In this document: one piece after another, positions 24,694 to 34,435 of the stretch
How the letters are laid out: every line of letters begins with the position of its first letter
Position numbering within the stretch: position 1 is the stretch's first letter
Source: Streptomyces graminofaciens
GTDB taxonomy: Bacteria > Actinomycetota > Actinomycetes > Streptomycetales > Streptomycetaceae
Assembly (NCBI RefSeq): GCF_030294945.1
Contig: NZ_AP018448.1
Location: 6,602,001 to 6,666,000, forward strand
Length of the DNA stretch: 64,000 nucleotides
Direction of reading: 5' to 3'
Translations under genes and position numbers: made by a program
Notes under the pieces: model-generated
Told to the model about the DNA's origin: nothing
Seen by the model: only the letters and a program-made list of their open reading frames with translations
Databases searched by the model: none

Positions 24694-27600
24694 ATGGGAC
24701 GTCCTGAACGGCCGGTGGATCCTCGGGCCGGTGCTGTGCAGCGTTTCGCCCATGAGTTGCGGGTGCTGCGCGAGGCGGCCGGGAAGCCGACGTACCGGAT
24801 GATGGCCGCGCGGGCGGGCTTTTCGGTGAGCGTGCTGGCGCAGGCGGCGTCGGGCGAGCGGCTGCCGTCGCTGGCGGTGGTGCTGGCGTACGCGCAGGCG
24901 TGCGGGGCGGACCCGGCCGAGTGGGAGCTGCGGTGGAAGACGGCGGCCGAGGAAGCAGCGGACGAGGAAGCGGCAGCACGCGCGGAGGAGAAGGAGCAGC
25001 AGGCACCTTACCGGGGGCTGGTGCGGTTCGAGCCCGGTGACCACGGGCTGTTCTTCGGCCGCGACCGGCTTGTGGCGCAGTTGTCGGATCTGGTGCACGA
25101 GCACCGGTTCACGGTGGTGTTCGGTGCGTCCGGCAGCGGGAAGTCCTCGCTGTTGCGGGCCGGGCTGATACCCCTGCTTCAGCGGACCGTGCGGGAACTG
25201 GGGCGCCCGGCCGTACTCCGGGTGCTCACCCCGGGGGCCACTCCGGCGGCGACCCACGGCCGGCTGCTGGCCCCGCAGGAGGGCGAGCCGGACAGCTGGG
25301 TGGTCGTCGACCAGTTCGAGGAGATATACACGCTGTGCCGGGACCGGGCCGAGCGGGCGCGATTCATTGATCTGCTCCTGGCCGCCCGGGAACCGGGCAG
25401 CCGGTTGCGGGTGGTCGTCGCGGTACGGGCGGACTTTTACGGGCGGTGCGCCGAACACCGGGGGCTCGTGGATACGCTGCGGGACGCCCAGCTGCTGGTC
25501 GGGCCGATGACCCCGGCGGAGTTGCGGGAGGCGGTCGTCAAGCCGGCCACGGCCGCCGGGCTGCTGGTGGAGCGGGCGCTGACCGCCAGGCTCGTCGGAG
25601 AGGTCGTCGATCAGCCCGGCGCGCTGCCGATGCTCTCGCACGCCCTGCTGGAGACCTGGCGGCGGCGCCGGGGCCGGACCTTGACGATGGCCGCCTACGA
25701 AATGGCCGGCGGTGTGCACGGCGCGATCGCCGCCACCGCCGAACACGTCTACGGACAGCTGTCGCCCGCCCAGGCCAGGACGGCCCGACAGGTGCTGCTC
25801 CGGCTCATCGAACCCGGACAGGGCGCCGCGGACACCCGGCGCCCGGTCAAGCGCGCCGAACTGGAGGAGTGGGCGGATCCCGAGGTGCCCGCGGTCGTCG
25901 AGCAACTGGCCCGCGCCCGGCTGGTGACCGCGGACGCGAACGGCGTGGAACTCGCCCATGAGGCCCTGATCACCTGCTGGCCGCGGCTGCGCGACTGGAT
26001 CGAGGAGGACCGCGAGCGGCTGCGCCACCACCGTCGCCTCACCGAGGCCGCCCGCACCTGGCAGGAACTCGGCCGCGACCCCGGAACCCTGTACCGGGGC
26101 ACCCACCTGGTACGCGCTGAGGATTTCTTCGGGCGTCCCGGGCAGCGCGGCGAGCTGACCTCCTCCGAGCGGGCGTTCCTCACCGCCGCGCTCGATGCCC
26201 GCGAAGCGGAACGCCGTGCCGCCACCCGGACCACCCGCAGGGCACGTCGCCTCGTCGCCGCACTCTCCGCCACCCTGGCTGTGGCGCTGATCGCCGGCAT
26301 GGTCGCCTGGCAGCAGCACCGGACCAGTCGGCAGGAAGCAACCGACACGGCCGCCCGCCGGGTCGCCGCGGTTGCCGATGCGATGCGGACGACCGACCCC
26401 AGGACCGCCATGCTGCTCAGCGTCGCCGCCTGGCGGATCGCCCCGCTCCCCGAAACCCGTTCGGCTCTGCTCGGCGCCGCCGCCCAAACCGAACTGGACG
26501 CCTTCACCGACTCCGGGCCCGGCAGCGGCGCCTTGCGCCTGCTCGTCGATTCCGGCCGTACGCTGCTCAGCTCGGACGGCCGGAAGTGGCAGACCTGGGA
26601 CGTGATCACGCACCGCCGTATCGCCTCGGGGCTACTGCCGGACGGCCCGGTGACGGGGGCCAGTCCGGACGGCCGGGTGCTGGCCGTCGCTGCGGACAGC
26701 GGCGCGGGCCTGTGGGACACGTCGGCCGGGAAGTGGACCGGCGGTACCGGGCAGCGTCTGCCGTCGTCCGACTTTCCCAGCTTCGGTTCCAGCAACCGCA
26801 GCTACCTGGTGAGCAACCTCGACGGCGATCAGGTGCAGCTGCGTTCCGTCGCGGACGGCCGGGTGCTGTTCCGGGCGGCGACGGACGACCCGACGAACGT
26901 GGCCCTGCGTGCGGACGACCGGCTGGTGGCCGTCTGCCCCCACGGCGGTCCGATGACGGTCCGGGACATCGTCCGCCACCGCAGCCTCCCCGGCGGCTGG
27001 CGGCGTCCCGGAGCGAGCCACTGTGACGACGACAACTCGTCGCTCGCGTTCGACGATGGCGGCGACCGGCTCGCCGCCGTCTCCAGCGTCGGCGTGCGCG
27101 TCTGGAACACCGCTTCCGGACGGCAATTCGCCGATATCACCCAACCGGACATTCAGAACATCGCCTTCAGCCACGACGGGGCATTCCTGGCGGTCTCAGC
27201 ACACGACGAGATCACGGTATGGCGGCTGTCGGCCCCCGACGCCCCGGTGTTCCGCCATCCTCTGAACGGACAGCTCCTCTACGGCGGCCTCGCCTGGGAT
27301 CCCGGTCGGCCGGTCCTGCGCTACCTCGAAGGCAGCACCGTCCACTCCCTCGACCTCGGGGCGGCCCTCACCGCCCCGTGGAGCAGCCACCCCCTGGACA
27401 ACGCGCTGCTCAGCCCGGACGGCGGCACGCTCGCCACCGCCGAGCGGTCCGGGAGCGGCTACCGTTTCCAGTTGCGCGACACCCGTGACGGGCACCTGCT
27501 TCGTACGCTGCCCTCACCCCCGTCGCCCGCCTCCCTCGATCCCGCCGAGCCGGCCGTGGAGCTGGACACACAGGACACCATGCCGCTGATGGCCTTCAGC

Positions 27601-28467
27601 CCCGACAGCACGGCCTTCACCTACAGCGTCTCCGCCCCGGGCCGCGAAGCCTCCCCCCAGCGGTTCGTCATCTGGGACCTGACCCGCAACCGCGAACAGA
27701 CCACGCTGGACCTGGCGCACCAGTCATCCACCGCGGCGGTCCTCGCGGTCGGGCTCGGTCCCGGCGGCCGGACACTGGTGGCCTCGAGGACGCGCGACAT
27801 CGGTCATCGGAGCGGCGAGGTGTGGAACACCGCACGCCACAGCAGAGCGGCCACGCTCAACGACCTCGACAGTATCCACCTGGCCGTCCGCCCCGACGGC
27901 TGGTTGCTCGCCGGAGACGTGGACCTCACCGAGCTACCGTCCGGCCCGGTCACCCGGCGCACCCTCAGCCAGGGCGAGCAGATCAACGCCCTGGCCTTCA
28001 GCCCCGACGGCTCCCGCATGGCGGCGGGTGACATGACCGGCCGCGTAGCCCTGTGGGACGGAACCCTCCGCCACCGTACGGGCGTCCTGCCGAACCTCTT
28101 CCCAGCGGCGCTCGACGACACCCCCGAAGCCGTCAACGCCCTTGCCTTCAGTCCCGATGGCAGCACCCTCGCCGTCGCCGGCGACTCCGGCACTCTCCAG
28201 CTCTGGGACACCGCCACCCAACAACCCCTCGGCGGCAACCTGCCCACCCCCGGCGAGCCCATTCGCTCCCTCGCCTTCAGCCCCGACAGCGCCACCCTCT
28301 ACGCCACCAGCGACCACACTCCGCTCCAGCGGTACCCCATCACCCCCTCCCACGCCATCACCCGGGCCTGCACACGCACCGGCACCACCCTCACCGCGGC
28401 CCAATGGCACCTGTACATCCCCGACGCGCCCTACCACCCCGTCTGCGACACACGCCGCCCACACTGA
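24694..28467 (+). CDS. HTH-STAND (nSTAND1) NTPase with C-terminal WD40 propeller
   Basis: 1257 aa from the ATG at 24694; GTG codons at 24670 and 24679 are alternatives. Order: an XRE-like HTH (about residues 10-70; YRMMAARAGFSVSVLAQAAS), an acidic/Ala linker, then a STAND NTPase from about 105 with Walker A GASGSGKSS and Walker B VVVDQFEE, a winged-helix region (QLARARLVTADANGVELAHE), a single TM-like helix near 525-545 (LVAALSATLAVALIAGMVAW), and 12-14 WD40 blades (repeated LAFSPDGS...LWDT). Such proteins sense a ligand with the propeller and oligomerise through the NTPase; several bacterial STANDs act in phage defence or programmed death. No effector domain is obvious, so the HTH or membrane segment may be the output. 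It lies on the mobile island, 374 bp before a secreted pore-forming-type protein. Confidence 0.88.
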   Translation: MGRPERPVDPRAGAVQRFAHELRVLREAAGKPTYRMMAARAGFSVSVLAQAASGERLPSLAVVLAYAQACGADPAEWELRWKTAAEEAADEEAAARAEEKEQQAPYRGLVRFEPGDHGLFFGRDRLVAQLSDLVHEHRFTVVFGASGSGKSSLLRAGLIPLLQRTVRELGRPAVLRVLTPGATPAATHGRLLAPQEGEPDSWVVVDQFEEIYTLCRDRAERARFIDLLLAAREPGSRLRVVVAVRADFYGRCAEHRGLVDTLRDAQLLVGPMTPAELREAVVKPATAAGLLVERALTARLVGEVVDQPGALPMLSHALLETWRRRRGRTLTMAAYEMAGGVHGAIAATAEHVYGQLSPAQARTARQVLLRLIEPGQGAADTRRPVKRAELEEWADPEVPAVVEQLARARLVTADANGVELAHEALITCWPRLRDWIEEDRERLRHHRRLTEAARTWQELGRDPGTLYRGTHLVRAEDFFGRPGQRGELTSSERAFLTAALDAREAERRAATRTTRRARRLVAALSATLAVALIAGMVAWQQHRTSRQEATDTAARRVAAVADAMRTTDPRTAMLLSVAAWRIAPLPETRSALLGAAAQTELDAFTDSGPGSGALRLLVDSGRTLLSSDGRKWQTWDVITHRRIASGLLPDGPVTGASPDGRVLAVAADSGAGLWDTSAGKWTGGTGQRLPSSDFPSFGSSNRSYLVSNLDGDQVQLRSVADGRVLFRAATDDPTNVALRADDRLVAVCPHGGPMTVRDIVRHRSLPGGWRRPGASHCDDDNSSLAFDDGGDRLAAVSSVGVRVWNTASGRQFADITQPDIQNIAFSHDGAFLAVSAHDEITVWRLSAPDAPVFRHPLNGQLLYGGLAWDPGRPVLRYLEGSTVHSLDLGAALTAPWSSHPLDNALLSPDGGTLATAERSGSGYRFQLRDTRDGHLLRTLPSPPSPASLDPAEPAVELDTQDTMPLMAFSPDSTAFTYSVSAPGREASPQRFVIWDLTRNREQTTLDLAHQSSTAAVLAVGLGPGGRTLVASRTRDIGHRSGEVWNTARHSRAATLNDLDSIHLAVRPDGWLLAGDVDLTELPSGPVTRRTLSQGEQINALAFSPDGSRMAAGDMTGRVALWDGTLRHRTGVLPNLFPAALDDTPEAVNALAFSPDGSTLAVAGDSGTLQLWDTATQQPLGGNLPTPGEPIRSLAFSPDSATLYATSDHTPLQRYPITPSHAITRACTRTGTTLTAAQWHLYIPDAPYHPVCDTRRPH

Positions 28468-28840
28468 CCACCGCTGCACCGCACCGGCGCCCGCGAGGCG
28501 GTCCGCTGCTGCGGCCGGGCCGGTACCGGCTCCAACTGGTGTCGATGACGAGCCGCACCACGTTCCCCGACGGTCGGTTCCCTGACGGTGGAGTGGCCTC
28601 CGGCCGCCGAGCCGCCCTGTCGCCGGGCGGCCCGGGCACACGTATGCCGGTCCAGCCCCCGCGATCCCTCGCGTGACACGACGGGCCGGATTCCAGGGAA
28701 CACGCCGCTGACCTGTTTGTTTAGGCCCTTGAACCGGGTTGCCGGACAACTCACGGCCGCGAAATATCGCTCACACCCCCCTTGACCACCACCTACCCGA
28801 TTCACCCGCGTTTGGTCCCACCGAGCGAAGGAACTCGAAA
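28468..28840. other. intergenic region between the STAND and aerolysin-like genes
   Basis: No supported gene. The ribosome site AAGGA of the downstream gene is at its end. Open frames on the minus strand lack domain-like sequence. Confidence 0.4.
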
Positions 28841-29698
28841 ATGGTCCCCACCCCTGTCAAGAAGTGGCTGCTCACCATCGCAGCCTGCGGCCTGGCGTTC
28901 AGCGGCCTGAGCCTGGCCTCCGCCACGACCGCGAGCGCGGCGAACGAGACGGACCTCAACGGCAAATGGGACAATCTGCTCCCGAACATCTGCCAGGACG
29001 GCTCCAACCGGAAGGGCCAGAGCGTCTGGTACTACAACATCGCCACGCACGAGCTGCACGACAGGAGCTACTACGGCAAGGCCCCGGTCTATTCGAGCCA
29101 GTACGGCGGTCCTCGCACGACCCTTCACACCCTGAACCCGAACTGGCGCGAGATCAAGGGCCACTGCTACTACCCCCAATCGTCCTCCTGGACGTATGAG
29201 GGGGCCGAAACAGCCTGGTCCGAGCCGGCAAGCAACTGCGACAGCGGCGGCCCCCTCACCTACAACGTCACCCAGAGCTACACCACCACGACGACCACCA
29301 CCAAGACGGTGGGCGGCTCCGTCAGTGGCAGCCGCGCCGTCGGCAAGATATTCGATCTCAGCCTCGGCGCCGAGTTCGAGTACTCGTGGTCCTACGGCAA
29401 GTCCGAGGGCTGGTCGCGCACTGTCGGCATGAGCGTCCCGGCCGGCAGGACGGAATGGATGAGCGCGAGACCCATCAAGCGCGTGGTGCGGGTCAACCCG
29501 CACTTCTGGCTGGACAGCTACACGTGGTACGCCGGCGGGAACCACACCTCCCAGAACTGGGGCGGCTACGGTTACAGGGCCCTCGTGGACCATGACTACT
29601 ACTACGACGGCACGGCCAATGTCACCAACAGCAGCAACAAGCCGACGTTCCGCTTCATCCTCCACGGGCGCGCCAACAAGTGGAGCGACTGCCACTGA
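28841..29698 (+). CDS. secreted aerolysin/ETX-MTX2-like beta-pore-forming protein
   Basis: 285 aa with AAGGA 9 bases before the ATG. A Sec signal peptide covers residues 1-32 (KKWLLTIAACGLAFSGLSLA...ASA). The mature N-terminal part is rich in Trp, Tyr and His with two Cys (NICQDGS, GHCYYP), perhaps a receptor-binding lobe. From about residue 140 comes the aerolysin-type stretch: TYNVTQSYTTTTTTTKTVGG, SGSRAVGKIFDLSLGAEFEY, SWSYGKSEGWSRTVGMSVPA, that is, alternating Ser/Thr strands, a central amphipathic insertion loop and a VPAG turn. Two more Cys lie in SNCDSG and SDCH. By family it would assemble into an oligomeric beta-barrel in target membranes. Homology is inferred from pattern only. Confidence 0.65.
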   Translation: MVPTPVKKWLLTIAACGLAFSGLSLASATTASAANETDLNGKWDNLLPNICQDGSNRKGQSVWYYNIATHELHDRSYYGKAPVYSSQYGGPRTTLHTLNPNWREIKGHCYYPQSSSWTYEGAETAWSEPASNCDSGGPLTYNVTQSYTTTTTTTKTVGGSVSGSRAVGKIFDLSLGAEFEYSWSYGKSEGWSRTVGMSVPAGRTEWMSARPIKRVVRVNPHFWLDSYTWYAGGNHTSQNWGGYGYRALVDHDYYYDGTANVTNSSNKPTFRFILHGRANKWSDCH

Positions 29699-29721
29699 CA
29701 CGTGGCGGCACCCCTGAGATC

Positions 29722-29758
29722 CGAAGTGCCCGCCGGCCTTGGGCCGGCGGGCACTTCG
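29722..29758 (+). terminator. terminator of the aerolysin-like gene
   Basis: A 17-bp perfect stem (29722-29738 with 29742-29758) and a 3-nt loop, 24 bp after the stop. Confidence 0.85.
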
Positions 29759-29939
29759 CCCGGCCCCCGCCCTGGTGGTGGTCCATGACGAAGAAGACGA
29801 CCGGCTCCTGTCCGACGGTGTCAACGACCCGAACATCGACGACGCCTCGATCATGACGCCCACGGACCACGTCACGTCCTCCCCCATGACTCGTCACTCA
29901 CGTCACTCGCCGGCATGCCGACGGGCGGCGGCAGCGGCG

Positions 29940-30490
29940 GACGCCGACGACGACATCGACTGGACGGTGTCGGTGGACTCCATGGTCGTCCGAGCTCACC
30001 AGCACGCTGCCGGAGCACTCGAAAAGGGGCGGCCCACTCCGGCGAGCCCGTTGACCACGCGCTCGGACGCTCGCGCGGCGGGCTGAGCACCAAGATCCAC
30101 CTGGCCGCAGACGGCCGCGCACGGCCCCTCGCCTTCACCGTCACCGCAGGCCAGGCAGGTGATGCACCCGCCTTCGAAGGGTGATGTCCCGCATCCGTGT
30201 GCCCCGCTCTGGCCCGGGCAGGCCCTGGCCGTTCTGGCCGACCGCGCGTACTCCTCACGCGATATCCGCACCCACCTGCGGCGCCGGGGCATCCGTGCGG
30301 TCAGCCCGCAGCCGTCCGACCAAGTCGGCCACCGCCTGCGGCGAGGTCGCTTCGGTGGCCGTCCACCCGGCTTCAACAGCGAGGCATACAAGCAGCGGAA
30401 CGCCGTCGAGCGGTGCATCAACCGCCTCAAGCAGTGGCATGGCCTGGCCACACGAACCGACAAACTCGCGAGGGACGGTGGGCGAGGAAC
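29940..30490 (+). pseudogene. IS5-family transposase remnant with several frameshifts
   Basis: Pieces of one transposase lie in order but in different frames: DDDIDWTVSVDSMVVRAHQH, then DHALGRSRGGLSTKIHLAAD and LAFTVTAGQAGDAPAFEG, then MSRIRVPRSG, then VLADRAYSSRDIRTHLRRRG and NAVERCINRLKQWHGLATR. These are the D, D and E regions of an IS5 (IS1647-like) DDE enzyme. At least three frame changes are needed, so it is not functional. A short unrelated open frame follows to 30609. Confidence 0.8.
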
Positions 30491-30699
30491 TGGGACTTGA
30501 GACGGCGGTGCGCGGGAAGCTGGAACCGCTGCGGGCGAAGATGACCAAGCCCGCCGATCGTGGCTGGCTGCGCAAACGGCCCGACGGACGGTTCACCGCA
30601 CGCCGGTAGCCACACCGGGACGGGGCGACGGGTCGTGACCGGCGGGCCTCCGACGGCAGTTGACGTATTTTGTGAAGAACAGCACCAGCCCCGTCGAGG

Positions 30700-31180
30700 G
30701 CCTGACGGCCTTGTCTGCACCGCCCGCCTGCCGCTGTCGAGCGCCACCCTGAACTACCTCGCCACCTTGATACGCGGCCACTGCAAGAAGATCGGTTCGC
30801 GGTGGCGGGCCCTGCCCGCGGGGAAGATCGCCGGCATCGTGCCGGCCGTGCTGCGCTGTGGCCAGCGGCCCGGCGACCTCGCCGGCGGAAACGGAGTGCA
30901 CCGCACCACCGTCACCCGGTGGGTGCGGGAGGCCGTCGGCCTGCTCGCCGCCCGCGGCCCACGCCTGGACCGCGCGCTCAAGAAGATCACCCGGGCGGGT
31001 GGCGGGGTGGTCCTGCTCGACGGCACCCTGATACGGACCCGGCGGCGCACAGGCACGGCGAACCGGAAGATCCACTCCGGCAAGCACAAGTGCCACGGCC
31101 TGCTGGTGGTCGCGCTCACCGACGACCGGGGCCGCCTGCTGTGGGTCTCGGCGGCCCGCCCCGGACGATCCCTCGGAGAT
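30700..31180 (+). pseudogene. truncated DDE transposase (IS5/HARBI1-like)
   Basis: The open frame 30560-31225 contains LPLSSATLNYLATLIRGHCK, an HTH (GGNGVHRTTVTRWVREAVGL) and the first catalytic block VVLLDGTLIRTRRRTG...KHKCHGLLVVALTDDRGRLL. After VSAARPGRS the family's remaining catalytic part (second Asp and Glu) is missing and unrelated sequence follows. The start is unclear. Not functional. Confidence 0.7.
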
Positions 31181-31281
31181 CACCGCCTGCCGACGGCGTT
31201 GAGGGCGGCGCGCAGGGTGGCCTGAATGCGGCGCAGGGTGCCGCCGGACAGCGGACGGCCGGCCTCCCGGTGCAAGGCAAA

Positions 31282-31307
31282 GGAGGGCCGGAGACGTCCG
31301 GCCCTCC
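31282..31307. terminator. hairpin, likely terminator of the truncated RNase-like gene
   Basis: An 11-bp stem GGAGGGCCGGA / TCCGGCCCTCC with a GACG loop, 53 bp past the minus-strand stop at 31360. Confidence 0.6.
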
Positions 31308-31359
31308 CTGCGTTCAGTCGTCCGGGACCACTGGCCAGGCCATAAGTCCCGTTCGTTCA

Positions 31360-31530
31360 TCAGTGCCGGCCCATGTAGTGGAAGGAGGCGTAGTGGTCGT
31401 CGGTCCACCACACGTCACCGGTGCGGACGTTGCGGACGATCCGGTTGGCGTCACGCCTGGGGAGGCCGGCGTTCGCGTGCACGTGGTACACGGTGGTGTT
31501 GTACTCCTGGAAGTAGCCTCCGGCGTGCAC
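31360..31530 (-). pseudogene. C-terminal fragment of a guanyl-specific RNase (RNase Sa/N1-like)
   Basis: A minus-strand frame ending at 31360 gives about 56 residues: AGGYFQEYNTTVYHVHANAG, LPRRDANRIVRNVRTGDVWW, TDDHYASFHYMGRH. The Y-x-E-Y strand, the Arg before an RI(V/I) strand, and the final DDHYASF with its catalytic-type His follow the end of bacterial microbial-RNase domains. The rest is replaced by the IS256 remnant at about 31530. Secreted RNases and toxin tips both use this fold. The match is by eye. Confidence 0.5.
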
Positions 31531-32404
31531 CACCGGCGAGGTTCAGGCCCACCTGGCCGAGGTCTATGGAGCCGAGGTCTCCCGCCAGACCATCTCCACC
31601 ATCACCGACAAGGTGCTCGAGGGCATGGCCGAATGGCAGGGCCGCCCGCTCGACGCCGTCTATCCGGTCGTCTTCATCGACGCCATCCACGTCAAGATCC
31701 GCGACGGCTCGGTCGCCAACCGGCCCATCTATGTCGCCCTGGCCGTCACCGCCGAGGGCCGACGGGAGATCCTGGGGTTGTGGGCCGGCGACGGCGGCGA
31801 GGGCGCCAAGCACTGGCTGCACATCCTCACAGAGATCAAGAACCGCGGCGTCAGCGACGTGCTCATGCTGGTCTGCGACGGGCTCAAGGGCCTGCCCGAA
31901 GCGGTGGAGACCGTCTGGCCCCGGACGATCGTGCAGACCTGTGTCGTGCATCTGCTGCGGAACTCCTTCCGCTATGCCGCCCGCCAGGACTGGGACAAGA
32001 TCGCCAAGCTTCTCAAGCCCATCTACACCGCTCCCACCGAAGAGGCCGCCCTGGACCGGTTCGCCGAGTTCGCCGATGCCTGGGGCCGAAAGTATCCGGC
32101 GATCGTGAAACTGTGGGAGAACGCCTGGGAGGAGTTCACCCCGTTCCTGCGGTTCGACACCGAGATCCGTCGCATCGTCTGCACGACGAACGCGATCGAG
32201 TCGGTGAACGCCCGTATCCGCCGGGCGGTCAAGGCCCGCGGACACTTCCCCAACGAGCAGGCCGCCCTGAAATGCGTCTACATGGCGATCATGTCCCTCG
32301 ACCCCACCGGCAAGGGACAGGCCCGCTGGACCATGCGCTGGAAGACCGCGCTGAACGCCTTCGACATCACCTTCGACGGACGCCTCTCCGTAGCCCGTCA
32401 GTAA
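31529..32404 (+). pseudogene. IS256-family transposase, N-terminally truncated
   Basis: The frame starts abruptly at TTGEVQAHLAEVYG and runs to a stop at 32404. It includes SRQTISTITDKVLEGMAEWQ, the first Asp in YPVVFIDAIHVKIRDG, the second in LMLVCDGLKGLPEAVE, the C-H region QTCVVHLLRNSFRY and the Glu in TNAIESVNARIRRAVK. Normal members have about 400 aa; roughly 120-130 N-terminal residues are missing together with the left end. Unlikely to be active. Confidence 0.85.
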
Positions 32405-32452
32405 CTCCAACAACCCGAGTTACACCGCTCGTTTGACAGACCCGCTACTGGC

Positions 32453-32632
32453 TGGCGGGCGGTCGAGTACCCGGACGACGCCCCCCGTCCGGTCCAGAGG
32501 GAGGCTGTGGCGAACGGCAAGCGTCGCCCTGTGAAGGCGCCCGGTGAGCTGGGCGAGTTGATCGACGCAATGCTCAGCCACGCTCCGGAGGACCGGCCCA
32601 CCGTCTACGAAGTGGGCAAGGCACTGAGCTGA
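32453..32632 (+). pseudogene. C-terminal fragment of a Ser/Thr protein kinase-like protein
   Basis: The frame reads WRAVEYPDDAPRPVQREAVA, a basic stretch, then LGELIDAMLSHAPEDRPTVY EVGKALS and a stop. L-x-DAML-x-PEDRPT-x-x-EV is the usual last helix of a Hanks-type kinase. Nothing upstream belongs to a kinase because the IS256 remnant ends at about 32440. About 58 residues; broken. Confidence 0.5.
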
Positions 32633-32648
32633 CTCCCGAACAACAAAA

Positions 32649-32691
32649 GCCGGACCACCCTCAGCCTGGACAGCGTTCCGGGTGGTCCGGC
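32649..32691 (+). terminator. hairpin terminator after the kinase fragment
   Basis: A 12-bp perfect stem GCCGGACCACCC / GGGTGGTCCGGC, loop 19 nt, 17 bp past the stop. Confidence 0.65.
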
Positions 32692-33274
32692 GCGGAATCC
32701 CTGATCAGGACCCCGGCGCCGATGGTACCGGGGCTGTTGGCGTGCTCGGATTCGGGCGCTGCCACAAACCCCGCCTCATGTTGTCGAATTGAAGAAGGGT
32801 TCTGACCTGAGCCACCGAAAGCCAGCCACGGCGGCGGGTGCGCCGAACGATCACCCGTCACGTGTGTTTCCAGCAACCCCGTACCGGCCCCAGCCACGCT
32901 GCTTCCATACGTCACGGCCTGCGCCCCGCTCCGGCCTGGGCGTTGCCGACGTGGCTTGTCCACTGGGCTCGGGCTGCGGCTCTGTGGGGCATGTGGCATG
33001 GAGCGGTGGACCGTTGGGCGGCGTGGTCTCGCTTGGTGGGTGTCGGCCTGGTCCTGGTGCTCGGAGTGGTTGGGTTGCCCGCCGGTCTGGCTGTCCGCCC
33101 CGGCGATGTTGCGCGACGAGCGGGTGGGGGCCGCCGGAGCGGTGGCGGAGACATGGAGCGGCGGCGGCCCATGGCCGCCAGCGCGCGCGGCCCGCCGTAG
33201 GCGGGCCGCCTTGATCCAGTAAAGAAACTCTGGACAGCTCCGCTGCCGCTGGCTCCCGGCCGCTCGGACGCAGC
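32692..33274. other. decayed island DNA without a supported gene
   Basis: A plus-strand frame (32838-33200) holds one hydrophobic stretch near LVGVGLVLVLGVVGLPAGLA and may be what is left of a small membrane gene, but no start signal or family is apparent. Confidence 0.35.
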
Positions 33275-33716
33275 GCTCGGCCCGTCGCGTCGCCCTGCCT
33301 GCCGAGTGCGTCACCGCGCTCAGTCCCCAGCGCGCCCAGCAGATCGCCGACCGGAAGGGAGCGGGCAGTAACTGGAAGGGGACGGCCAGGGCCTGATCTT
33401 CACCACACGGAACGGAACCCCGATCGAGCCGCGCAACCTGAACCGCTCCTTCGAGGCGCTGTGCATCCGCGCCGGCATCCGCAAGGTCCGCTTCCACGAC
33501 CTGCGCCACACCTGCGCGTCCCTCCTCCACGAGCAGGGCGCCGATGCCCGCATGATCATGGAAGTCCTGGGCCACAGCTCGATCCGAGTGACCATGGACA
33601 TCTATACCTTCGTACGGCTCGACTCCCAGCGTTCCGCCTTCGACCGCGTCGGGAAAGCCCTGAGGGGGACGGCAACGATCCGGACGATGACGACGGCCCG
33701 GCCAGTGTCCCTGTAG
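33275..33716 (+). pseudogene. tyrosine integrase remnant, second island unit
   Basis: The first part reads ALPAECVTALSPQRAQQIADR in one frame, and near 33380 the frame changes to GLIFTTRNGTPIEPRNLNRS, FHDLRHTCASLLHEQGADA, VLGHSSIRVTMDIYTFV. The catalytic Arg-His, His and the Tyr in IYTF are all present in the second part, but the N-terminal arm- and core-binding domains are gone and there is a frameshift. It lies about 0.7 kb from the intact tRNA-Arg, the normal place for int. Confidence 0.85.
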
Positions 33717-33720
33717 CCGT

Positions 33721-34272
33721 CTAAAGCCGCTTCAGGCTCCGGTCCAGGATCGCCCGGAGCCGATCCACGTCCGCAGGGTTCTGGGCGCCCCGCTTGGGCA
33801 GTACCGCGACTCCGGCCGCGCGGTCGCCGCCCAGCAGCACGAAGAGCCCGGGCGTCTCCAGATACTCCCGGAAGACAGTCCAGTCCACGGTGAAGGACAC
33901 CCGCTCACCGGTACTGACCGCGCCACGGTCGTCGGCCACCATTCGGCACTGCCCGTAGGGCTCCACGACGCTGAACATCCGGCGGGCCATGGTGCGCAGC
34001 CCTCGTACGGTGCCCCAGGATGCAACTGCCATGGAGAGCACCAGCGAGATGATCAACACGGGCAGCGGGGCATCCCGGAGGACCGAGAAGACGACCACGG
34101 CGGTTGCCGCCACCAGCGGCGCCATGAGCGCCTGGACCCGGCCCGCTGGTGACCTACGGGCTCGCCCGCGGAGCGCCTCCTCGAAGTCCGCAGCCGTCGG
34201 CTGGTAAACGAACTCGACGGCCGTACCGCTCTCCGTGTCCTGATGTGAGGATTCCCCGCCCCTGGTGTCCAT
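33721..34272 (-). CDS. YcxB-like membrane protein
   Basis: 183 aa from the ATG at 34272, with AGGAT 9 bases upstream. The N terminus has VEFVYQPTAADFEEALRGRA, then two TM helices near residues 45-85 (LMAPLVAATAVVVFSVL, PVLIISLVLSMAVASWGTV), then a PH-like C-terminal part: SVVEPYGQCRMVADDRGAV, VDWTVFREYLETPGLFVLL, AVLPKRGAQNPADVDRLRAI. This is the layout of YcxB-like proteins, which have no firm function. It sits between the integrase remnant and the tRNA as intact cargo of the second unit. Confidence 0.75.
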   Translation of the reverse strand: MDTRGGESSHQDTESGTAVEFVYQPTAADFEEALRGRARRSPAGRVQALMAPLVAATAVVVFSVLRDAPLPVLIISLVLSMAVASWGTVRGLRTMARRMFSVVEPYGQCRMVADDRGAVSTGERVSFTVDWTVFREYLETPGLFVLLGGDRAAGVAVLPKRGAQNPADVDRLRAILDRSLKRL

Positions 34273-34392
34273 GAGCCGGGATCCTAGCGAGGGGCGGGCC
34301 CGGCGAAGCAGGGCCGCCGAGCCAGGATCACTGGACACCCTTGAATCCACTCTTGAAGTGGTTGCCGTCAAACACTGCCGTCAACGCAAAAG

Positions 34393-34428
34393 CCAGAGGC
34401 CCTGTGGATCACTCCACAGGGCCTCTGG
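34393..34428 (-). terminator. terminator of tRNA-Arg
   Basis: A 16-bp perfect stem (34393-34408 with 34413-34428) with a TCAC loop, 8 bp beyond the tRNA 3' end. Confidence 0.85.
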
Positions 34429-34435
34429 TCTGCTG

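Noticed and set aside
32838..33200. 120-aa frame with one hydrophobic stretch
   Set aside because: Competing frames on both strands are equally open and no start signal or family is evident; described only as decayed DNA.
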